A DNA stretch of 15,514 nt from positions 464,017 to 479,530 of the forward strand of contig NW_001865067.1 of NCBI RefSeq assembly GCF_000002865.3, read 5' to 3'. The position numbers and the translations under genes are program-made. This DNA comes from Monosiga brevicollis MX1. Its lineage: Eukaryota; Opisthokonta; Choanoflagellata; Craspedida; Salpingoecidae. The notes below the pieces were generated by a model. That model made no database searches and was not told where the DNA came from. It was given only the letters and a program-made list of their open reading frames with translations. Each line of letters opens with the position of its first letter. Position 1 is the first letter of the stretch. Below are positions 1-7,900 of this stretch, piece by piece.

Positions 1-468
1 GCGCACTTCGTCCAGTGCTTCGAGGTGCTGCAAAACAAAGTGCACGTCCTGAGTAGCCCCATGTTGCTGGTTCTCATGATCAGAGAGGGCATCAGAGACC
101 ACTTTGTTGGTTGCCGCAATATCGCCCGGGCCAACCCCCTCCACCCAGTTAGAGTAGTGGATAAACTCAGATATCTGCTCGGCCTCTGTCATTAACGGCT
201 CAGCTCCCGCATCGTTGTTGAGAAGCGAGCGCAGTTTCTCAAGGCATGCTTCTGGCGTGTATTGACGCTGATGGTCCCACGGAAGATGCGGCCACTCTTC
301 GACAGGCGCAATGACCATCTCGTGGATCGAGTTCTCCGATACCTGCTTGGCCTCTGCTATTAGCGCCTCGGGCCCTCCGGCATCATTGCCAAAGAGTGCT
401 CGTGGTCTGTCAACACTCTGACAGGACCACGGGTGCGGCCGTCGAGGCGTTTTCAGTGCTTCACCCAT
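1..468 (-). CDS. Unrecognised protein, 5' part only (runs off left edge)
   Basis: From an ATG at 468 the minus strand is open without a stop to the window edge, giving 156 codons. The protein begins MGEALKTPRRPHPWSC and is acidic and probably helical. It has one clear internal duplication: residues ~28-49 (NDAGGPEALIAEAKQVSE...) resemble residues ~85-104 (NDAGAEPLMTEAEQISE...), about 57 residues apart. The unbroken frame, the protein-like composition and the conserved repeat argue that it is coding. I see no intron in this part, and no known domain, signal peptide or membrane segment. The start is the first ATG in this frame in the visible sequence; another ATG at 473 is in a different frame. 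The function is unknown. An upstream non-coding exon cannot be excluded. Confidence 0.55.
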   Translation of the reverse strand, partial: MGEALKTPRRPHPWSCQSVDRPRALFGNDAGGPEALIAEAKQVSENSIHEMVIAPVEEWPHLPWDHQRQYTPEACLEKLRSLLNNDAGAEPLMTEAEQISEFIHYSNWVEGVGPGDIAATNKVVSDALSDHENQQHGATQDVHFVLQHLEALDEVR

Positions 469-624
469 GCCATCGCAGTGACCAAGTCATATTATCATGC
501 ATAAGGTTCAATTCAAGATCACGGTATCGTCATTTTGGCCGAACTGAGATATGAGCCGTTTTTGGTAATTCCTGGGGTGTATGCCAGGCTCCAGCACGTT
601 TGGAGGCCGTTTGGAAGCGCGTAG

Positions 625-822
625 GTGCCACAACAAAGAGAAACAACATTAGTGACAAGCTTATGTGTGCCAGGAATCGGGGGGTCTAAGTGTAGGTGTG
701 TATGTGTGAGGTCACAGCAGCTATGGGGTTTCCAGTGGGAAGACCCATACTGACCGAAACTGAGTGTGCGAAAGCAGTGGGAGTGCTCAAATGCGTGGAA
801 GCACGGATTTGACGCTAACAGT
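625..822. repeat. Dispersed direct repeat, copy A
   Basis: This ~198-bp stretch aligns by eye over its length with 1588-1797, at roughly 85% identity with several small indels. Shared blocks include GTGCCAGGAATCG, GGGGTCTAAGTGTAG, CGAAAGCAGTGGGAGT and GTGGAAGCACGGATTTGAC. Differences include 1-2 bp indels that would shift reading frames, which points to a non-coding repeat or decayed mobile element. I see no terminal inverted repeats or target-site duplications. Confidence 0.75.
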
Positions 823-1587
823 GTATGGGCCAGAAAACGACCTTTCATCTTCCAAGCCTCCTGCTCAAAACGCGAGCTCAATTGCTCCGCACTGTACGCA
901 AAGGGGCAGCCATGGCGCGCCAAAAATATTGCGGTGACAACTTTCGCCGGTTGTCTCCTGTCTTTGAGGCCACCCTGGTCTGCGGCAATCAGCATAACTT
1001 TGCGCTCCCACAAGCCAGCGCCTCCGTTCCCTTTACTAACGATAGCCAACACACTCGCAAATCGCTGATTATTCATAGACCCACTGGGCCTCTAATTTCT
1101 CTTAGGGGGTATCTCGGCGAATTGCTTGTGATAGCTTTTTGAATATAATATAATATTATTATCCCCTTTATCTTAAAACAATATCTTGCTCATTCTTCTT
1201 TCAGCCAGGCGGATGAAATGGCAGGCAGTGTTTTGGTCTTGCTGTGCCGTCCTGGGCAGCCACGCGTCTCACTTTGGACTGAATGGCAGCCCTGAATTTT
1301 TGCCGAATTTTTGATGCTGTTGGCGTCAAGATTACTTCAAAGTTTATCGCGAGAAATGATCATTGCATGATGTTGTTGCCAAAGACCAGTTTCGAGTTGT
1401 AACGAAGCGCGTAGGTTTGAGCAAGCGTTTTGAGAGAGGTTAAAGACGTTTGTCGGAATGGAGCGCTTTGGTGGTGTCTTGAGGTCAATTGAATCGGCAA
1501 GCATTACAGTGACTAGACTAGGTGCACCTTTAGCTGGAGAGCCGCTCAATCTCAAGGATAGGGAAAGTGCACTTAGCCCGACTGCAG

Positions 1588-1797
1588 GTGCCGCAACAAA
1601 GGGCAACAACAGTCGTGACAAGCTTAGCGCCCCAAGGCATGTGCCAGGAATCGTGGGGTCTAAGTGTAGTCGTTTTGTGAGAGGTCACAACAGCTATGGG
1701 GGTTTCAGTGGGAAAACCCATAACGACCGACACTGAGTGTGTGCGAAAGCAGTGGGAGTACTCAAATGCGTGGAAGCACGGATTTGACCCTAACAGT
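1588..1797. repeat. Dispersed direct repeat, copy B
   Basis: Second copy, same orientation as 625-822 and about 965 bp downstream. It carries a ~12-bp insertion near 1625 and a 2-bp GT insertion near 1740 relative to copy A. The sequence between the copies does not look like an intact transposon: there is no long ORF and no reverse transcriptase or transposase signature. An LTR-pair interpretation is therefore weak. Confidence 0.75.
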
Positions 1798-2037
1798 ACA
1801 GCTCCAGAAGCCTGTCGGACCGATTGGGGCGGCCCCTCCCGGCACTGGCGCTCGCAGGAGGTCGACCAGGCTGCCAAGTTGTTGACGGGTCAATCGACGA
1901 AGGCCATCGACCTCTAAATACTGTTGCACTTTCAATGGACGTCATCGAATCTGCCATGAGCTGAGGTAGGAGTTGGAATACACGATCTGCCTTGGCTCGA
2001 TGCTCGACCTATAGACGTAAATACCACTGTCAGCTGT

Positions 2038-2295
2038 ATGCAGGGAAATGTCGTTCCAACACAAAAGTGTCATACAGTGAAGCGGTTCTCAACGCCAAGG
2101 TTCACCAATGTCTTTGACAAACGCGGCTTCCATCGTGTCCCGCCTTTGCAACGCCTGACCATGCCTATTTACCTCGGCGATATTGCATGCTTGTGTGAAG
2201 CTTTCACACACCATGCCGACCGCCTGCTAGCCGAGGCGGGGTGGCAGCCACGTAACAGCGGAATCAGAGGGGATGAGCATCCCAAAGCTGGCTAA
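2038..2295 (+). CDS. Doubtful small ORF (85 codons)
   Basis: An ATG-to-stop ORF on the plus strand. The second half (after residue ~35) has a protein-like composition, including IACLCEAFTHHADRLLAEAG, and could be a helical fragment or an exon of an unpredicted gene. I recognise no family, no splice partner is obvious, and the ORF contains a strong hairpin (2172-2236) that could instead be the reason this DNA exists. Treat it as hypothetical. Confidence 0.2.
   Translation: MQGNVVPTQKCHTVKRFSTPRFTNVFDKRGFHRVPPLQRLTMPIYLGDIACLCEAFTHHADRLLAEAGWQPRNSGIRGDEHPKAG
2172..2236. other. Nested stem-loop
   Basis: Three nested inverted-repeat arms can be seen. The outer arm is CCTCGGC (2172-2178) with GCCGAGG (2230-2236). 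The middle arm is GCATG (2185-2189) with CATGC (2212-2216). The inner arm is TGTGTGAA (2192-2199) with TTCACACA (2203-2210), closing a 3-nt loop. The inner two arms give about 13 bp separated by a tiny internal bulge. A competing stem CCGCCT/AGGCGG exists at 2220-2239. The function is unknown. Confidence 0.6.
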
Positions 2296-2483
2296 ATCAC
2301 ACTTAATAGTGTAAAATTGTATCCCTCGTTTCGATTTCTGAAGAGCCACCAAGGCGCTGCAGTTTATCTTTCTTGCCTGACAGCTCCAGCTTCCAACAGA
2401 GGAACAGAGAAAACTGTTTTTCTGAAATGACTGAAGAGAAGGAAGAGAAACAGATTTTTCTTTTCAAATGATAAGATTTGTGT

Positions 2484-2512
2484 CAGGCTCCAGCACGGAT
2501 TTGACGCTAACA
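2484..2512. repeat. Chimeric fragment of the same repeat family
   Basis: This short segment joins two pieces of the copy A locus that are about 200 bp apart there. CAGGCTCCAGCACG also occurs at 585-598, and GCACGGATTTGACGCTAACA is identical to 801-820. The two pieces overlap through GCACG, which suggests an internal deletion at a 5-bp microhomology or a shorter element variant. Confidence 0.6.
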
Positions 2513-2631
2513 AGATTCAGTGGCCAGTGGATCGGTCGACTCTGCACACAGAAGGAGGCGGGAAACGTGCGCAGCGGGAAGTTGTACGGGGGCTACCCCC
2601 GTACCTTGCCAACCGAGGCTCCTCCCCACAC

Positions 2632-3408
2632 TCAATTGCTCGGCGTGGGCGTCGGCAGCTGGCTGGGGCAGCTGAGACCGCTGGCCGCGGTCGGGGTTGT
2701 GGGTGGGGCTTGGCGCCAGGGCGCAAGTTCAGGCGCGGCCTTGAACGCATTTTTTTGGGGATCGTAGTTGCTCAGGGTTTCCCGCTGGGGGTTGTAAATG
2801 TAGCGTTCGATGTCTACCATGTAGTTGCTGACGGCTTGCTTCGATTGGTCGCGAAGCATTTTAAAAAAGTGTCCGAAGGGCTCGGGGATAGGAACTGGTC
2901 CCTGCTTAACCTCAAGGTCACGGCGCCAAACGGCCCATTCGCTCGCTGCTTGGTAAATGGCAAAGCCAAACTTGAGAAAAGTCTTGTATTCTTCTTCCCC
3001 AGGGTAGCCACCGTAGTTCATTTGTTCCATTCGGTTCTGGAAGAAGGTCATGTAATGATGCCGAAAATGGTCAATGGCTTTCAGTTCCTCGGGAAGAAGC
3101 TTAATGGGCAGTTCAGGCACCGTGTCAGCTGGGAGGGGAAAGGGTTCCAGCTTTTCTTGGCACTCTCGGAAGCGGCTGAAGGCAACAGCAAAGGTGGCAA
3201 CGTCCCACGGCTTCTGACAGGGCGTGCACGTCTTTTCTTGGCATAACTTCTGCACTCGTTCAAGCCTGGTGCGCAAATCATTGTAAGTTGTTGGCTCCTT
3301 TTCGAAGTCCTCCCAGGGGTTCCTGTCAGGCCCGCCGAAGAGCTTTTGCGCGATAGTAGGACCCAGAACATTGGCGATTGTATCACTCACAAACAGCAGA
3401 AACGACAT
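2632..3408 (-). CDS. Intronless orphan protein, 258 aa
   Basis: A single open frame of 258 codons on the minus strand, ending at TGA 2632-2634. I start it at the ATG at 3408 (MSFLLFVSDTIANVLGP) because it has A at -3 and begins a hydrophobic N-terminal segment that could be a membrane anchor or amphipathic helix. The frame stays open upstream to an ATG at 3573, which would add 55 residues. The body is rich in Trp, Phe, Tyr and charged residues (NPWEDFEKEPTTYNDL; GGYPGEEEYKTFLKFGFAIY), and looks like a soluble helical fold. A CxxxxCxxC cluster lies near residues 60-70. The C-terminal ~35 residues are Pro/Thr-rich and probably disordered. I recognise no family. The lack of introns contrasts with the densely split genes to the right, and could mean a retrocopy, a transferred gene, or a single-exon native gene. 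Confidence 0.65.
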   Translation of the reverse strand: MSFLLFVSDTIANVLGPTIAQKLFGGPDRNPWEDFEKEPTTYNDLRTRLERVQKLCQEKTCTPCQKPWDVATFAVAFSRFRECQEKLEPFPLPADTVPELPIKLLPEELKAIDHFRHHYMTFFQNRMEQMNYGGYPGEEEYKTFLKFGFAIYQAASEWAVWRRDLEVKQGPVPIPEPFGHFFKMLRDQSKQAVSNYMVDIERYIYNPQRETLSNYDPQKNAFKAAPELAPWRQAPPTTPTAASGLSCPSQLPTPTPSN

Positions 3409-3896
3409 GATGACGGGTCGAGGCGAAGAAACAGGAGCAACTAGGACAGGGAACGTGTGGCGGATGAGGGTTCGAGGGCAGAGCAGGAAGTCATACACTG
3501 CACTTCGATTCGGAAGGAAGAAAATGACGGTCAAAAAGGTCTTAACCCGCACCAGTCGCGGACTCATACACATTGTGTGTATTGAAATGTCCGCGTTGTT
3601 CGTGTGAAAAACGCGATCATCTCCAGAAACACAACTGTCTCAATTCATATCTTATTGGCTTTGGTCATGTGAAAATTGAAAAGTGATATCGTTTAACCCA
3701 AGCACTTACATGTAGTGACTTATGTATCTGAATTTACCATGGAGACATGGATTCGTTTTTGATCGCACTCCCCTAATCGAAAAGAGTACGAATCGTCGAC
3801 CTTCACGCGCCTTCTTGCAAGGTGTAGTGGGCCCGCGCAGCTGCGGGAGGGCGTCGCCACTGATTCGTGCAGAAATTCCCGTAAGGCGTGCGGCGC

Positions 3897-4110
3897 TTAT
3901 GCCTCGCTCTCCGGTAGGCCCCGCTTTGCCTGCTCCCAGGTCACGCGCTTGACAACGTCCACGATTGCCCGCGTGTGGAACGCGGCCATGTTGTGGTTTC
4001 GGCCAGCTCACGTGGTCAGCCACGCTGTGAAACTCACGGGCGACGGCACGAGTCGTTGGTTGGCGGCGGCCTTGGTGAGCGTTCCGGGCAATGTCAATGA
4101 GAAGGCGCAT
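3897..4110 (-). pseudogene. Possible frame-disrupted small ORF
   Basis: Reading the minus strand from the ATG at 4110, the peptide begins MRLLIDIARNAHQGRRQ and is protein-like for about 35 residues. Near 4000-4010 the protein-like composition appears to move to another frame, which reads MAAFHTRAIVDVVKRVTWEQ (ATG at 3989) and ends at TAA 3897-3899. There is a GTGAGT just after the first part, but no acceptor far enough away for a real intron. This may be a decayed gene fragment with a frameshift, or chance. I recognise no family. Confidence 0.2.
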
Positions 4111-4351
4111 GCCCCACACTGCCCTCTGTACCTTGCAACCGCCCTACCGCTCTCCTACTTCACACATGCAAGGCTCGGGACTTTGGACTTTTTTGATCGC
4201 AAGCAGACACTCCGATCCGGTGGCGCCGGTGAAGGCTCCAAAAGGCACACAGTGGGAACGGGCGTCGTGCGTGTGGACCTATAAGGCTGCCGACAGTTTT
4301 GGGTCCAAGGTGCACAAAGCTTCAACACTACATTGGTGGTGACCAAAGAGG

Positions 4352-4442
4352 AAAAAAAAAAAAAAAACGTCAGAAAAACAAGCTCGGCCAGGTAACCATG
4401 CATGCATGCAGAAAGAGAGAGAGAGCGCGCAAAGAAGAGAGA
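4352..4442. repeat. Low-complexity cluster: A16, ATGC repeat, GA tract
   Basis: A homopolymer of 16 A (4352-4367), then ATGCATGCATGCA (4398-4410), then a GA-rich run to about 4442. These are simple-sequence tracts upstream of the large gene. No function is implied. Confidence 0.8.
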
Positions 4443-4970
4443 GCGCTGCTTGCTGGTCCGGACCGGCGGCGGACAGAGTAGTACTGTGTCAGTGTCGTAC
4501 TTGTGGCGCCGTTTAGGACACGCCAATTCAAAATGCATCGTACTGACACACAGACCACAGGGCAGAAAAGGATCCCAGGCTTGAGAGGATTTCGATACGA
4601 GTCGTCGACTGGCACCTCAACTACGTTCAAGACGGCAAAAAGTCAGGATCCATGTCGTCAGGTATGCGCAGGGTCACCACCAGCAGCCGCCTGTTGGCCT
4701 TGTTGTTTGACCAGGTCGGGGGTGGCATGCCATGCAAGTTTCGTTTTCCAAGCCGCGTGCCTGATCGACCATATTGCCTGGACTCGTGTGCTACCCGTCC
4801 CGCCGGTCTGTCTCCATTCCCGCGTCGTATCATTTTTTCCTTCCGGTTTGGGCCTCACTCCCACCCACCCGTTTTGTGACCAGATCACAAGACTGTCTGT
4901 GCGTGACGGCTGGTTGCCCACTGTGCCTCAAAGAGGTCGTGAGCTTCTCTAGTCCGCTTTGTGTCCGGCC

Positions 4971-7900
4971 ATGGAGCAGGAGGCGGGTGCAGCGCCTCGG
5001 CGCCGCTCATCCTTCTCACCTCTTGGATGGATGCGCAAGTCTCGCCGTTCGTCTTCCTCTGCAAATGAGGATCAAGAGGCGAATCCCCCCACAGTTGGCG
5101 GAGGTCGGAGCCTCCGCCGCGGCTCGTCTCGGCGCAAACGGCAACACAACCAAGACAGTGCGTTGCTCTTCGTCAGGCACCCTCCCATGCCCCTCGTCCC
5201 AGCGTTCTCACCCTTTGTTTGTGCTCTCGCCATGGCTTCAGAGGTCATGGTCTCCATCTCCGAGACTCCGGACGATGCAGCATCATCCGTTGTCGGGCCG
5301 AACTCAAGCCCATCGGCCCACCCAGCGCAGGCAGGCGCGCCGGGGCAAGATGCGGGCGCCAAGGCAGCCCAAAGCAGCGCTGCGTCGCCAAAGTCGGACC
5401 GACGCCGCTCTTTTACCCGCCTCTCTTTTCGGCGCAATTCGCTTGTGACCTCACCCACGGTTGGTCTTTTGGGCACGTTGTGTGCCTGTCTGTTCGCCCT
5501 CTTGAGTGTGCCATGCCCAATGCATCCACTCACGCAGCCCGCCTTGATCCTCCACTTGCTTTTTGCCTGTGCAGAAAACCATCATGGTGGACCGCAACCC
5601 CACCGCTTCTCGCTCCCGCTCTGCAACCACCAGCGTGGCCTGCCGTTCTGTGGCTCAATCCCTCGACGCCAACCTCAGTCCCCCACAGTCGCGGCGTAGG
5701 CGCAGCAGTTTGCGAAGCCGCCGCTCTTCGGTTGGTGATGGCGGCAATGGCAAGGGCTTCCCTGAAAACCTTTTCACCAACCGCCATCAAGCCGCGAAGA
5801 GCAAAACGCTGGCCGTCTCACAAGGTCCGCTGATCGACACGGAGCTGCGGCCGGAAGAGAGTCGCGTTAGCCCCAGTCCTGCCATCGAAGAACGCATTCT
5901 TCCTTCCTCCAGCAATGGTGCTTTGACAACCGCCAGCACGTCCAACGGCTCAAACCGTCGCCCCAGCCTCGGTCCGTTATGCCACACTCTGATCGTGCTC
6001 CAAAACGCGCATATGTTCTGATCCTTGTCGGCCTCCAACGCACTCCTTTCACAATTGCCCAATTTACTGCTTCTTGACGGTGACCCCGCAGATCCCCTGC
6101 GCAGCTCGCCCTTGCGCGATGGACCCCGAACCGGCTCCCTTCGGTGCGTTGACACCGCTTTGCTTTTTGGGGTTGCCAATGTCACGCTACAAACCTTGTG
6201 AGCTCCCGCAAAAGGTTGCTTGCGTAGTTCTCATCTACATTTCGTTTTGGCGTTCCCAGATTAACGCCACGCGAGTCACCGAATCTGCGCCAACAGTACG
6301 TTATTCTTCCGTGACCGAGTCCACTGGGTAGCCCACCGTTTCCGCTTATTCCCAGAACATCTCTTTCACTTTGCAATACTTTGTGGCACGTTAAATTGCC
6401 CAGGCAACAAAAACGAGCCAAAATTCGGTATCGCGCAGTTGTTGGTCGTTGGATCCGATCAAAATCAACCACTCAGGGTCAGTATCCGTCAGCACGTGGC
6501 TCTCGGATGCCGGCTTTTTCTGCATCTTGCTCCATTCTATACTTGCGTCGGTTTGCACGACTCCAGCGTATTCCTGACCGTCGCCTATCGTGCGTAGAAA
6601 ACGTTGAGCTGGAGGAACTTTGTCAACTCCTCTCTGGCCTAGGCATTGCTGATAGTCACGTGCAGACCGTGTTGCGTGATGTCCTCTTTCCCACTTCGAC
6701 CGCCGATGTCGAAGCAGGGACGCCCCCCGTGCCCTTGGCAGTCACGGCAGTAGCTCAACTGCTCATGGACCACGAGGAGGCCATCATGACCCACTCTCGT
6801 CGCTTTAGCGAGGACGCCGATGCAACCAGTCTGGCGGGCGAATCTATGTTTGACTTTCAAGGGGACAGTTCTCATAGGTCGGTGGTGCCTTTGTGCAAAC
6901 GCTCACCAATTCTCGTGCTGAAATTCACACCGCGCGCCTAAACTTGCTGATGGTCGGCTCATCGCAACCCGCTTTTGCGCTCAGCTTGTTGGAGGCCCAA
7001 CCGGACTTGGCCGATGCCCGCCGCATGGTCAAAATGCTCAAACACGAGAAAATGGCCACCGAGTTGGCGCACTCCAATCGCTTGGCGACCCTGAACCGAG
7101 AGGTCGAGGCGCTCAAGCTTCGCAATGCCGATCTGGAGGCCAAGTTGGAAATAGCATCGCAAGGTTGGTGCCTCGTTTGGGCTTCATGGGTCAGAAGCAA
7201 ACTTACGGAGGCAAATATTGCTGAGTTCGGATCATCCATTGACCGGCATATGATTCGGCTTGATGCCTCCCGATGCAGCCGGGGCTGATCCGTTTGCAGT
7301 CGACACTGATCTGAGCGAGAATCCAGTTTGCACAGCATCGACAAACACAGACAAGGGCTCACCCAAGCGCAAGCTACCCGTGCGGCGTGGTTCACAGACC
7401 TCGTACGTACATTTCCTGCTGGCTGACCAAAGCCTTCCTTGACCCCCAGGATGCCCAATCCTGCCGGTTTGTACTACCACCTTGCTCCTTCCTCACAACA
7501 CCTTTCTGGATATGTTTGTCATGACAGGCATCGGCGTCTCTCCAGCCAGTCCACCAGCGAAGGTTTGTTGCTTGCGATCAGACATGCTCCTTCATCCACC
7601 AACCGCAAGATGTCTGCTCACGATTTGGCATTTAAATGCACAGGCACATACTTTATCAACATGATTCCTCTTCCTCCCAATCCAACAACCGTGCCTGAGG
7701 GACCAGTGACGGTGGAGCGGGCCACGTCAAGCACACAGACTGTTGGCGACTTGTCGGAAGCCATGGGCGCCATGGATGCGCTCAGCCAAGACATACTGCT
7801 GGACTTTGCCTCTTCTGGTGAGTGCATCTGCAGCTCGGGCAGCAATAGGAATGATGAGGGTCAGTCACAGGTTCCTTATTCTTCTTGTTGCGGGTGTAAC

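Larger units (their letters stand above)
469..2631. other. Gene-poor region with repeats
   Basis: No ORF here convinced me. The stretch holds the repeat copies and hairpin listed separately, and an AT-rich patch at about 1138-1190 (runs of TAATAT). The short ORFs at 766-1068, 1337-1621 and 1696-1917 overlap on both strands. Those ending near 822 and 1797 are parts of the repeat, so their similar peptides reflect DNA duplication rather than proven coding. The end of the plus ORF at about 1850-1917 looks mildly protein-like but is short and isolated. Confidence 0.5.
3409..4970. other. Divergent intergenic region
   Basis: This region lies between the minus-strand orphan and the plus-strand large gene, so it should hold both promoters. 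It contains a 16-A run (4352-4367), an ATGC-repeat followed by a GA-rich stretch (4398-4442), and a TATAAG at 4280 that is too far from the ATG at 4971 to be assigned with confidence. Several ORFs of 60-150 codons overlap on both strands at 3700-4950. None shows a recognisable domain or a clean splice structure. A possible broken ORF at 3897-4110 is listed separately. Confidence 0.5.

Noticed and set aside
500-530. GGTTCAATTC resembling a tRNA B box
   Set aside because: No matching A box and no acceptor or anticodon stem pairing around it, so no tRNA.
625-1797. The two direct repeats as LTRs of a retrotransposon
   Set aside because: No TG...CA ends, no primer-binding site, and no reverse transcriptase, gag or integrase signature in the ~765 bp between them.
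2527-3246. Plus-strand ORF of 239 codons
   Set aside because: It lies antisense to the better minus-strand ORF, which has more natural amino-acid composition. The plus frame looks like a shadow.
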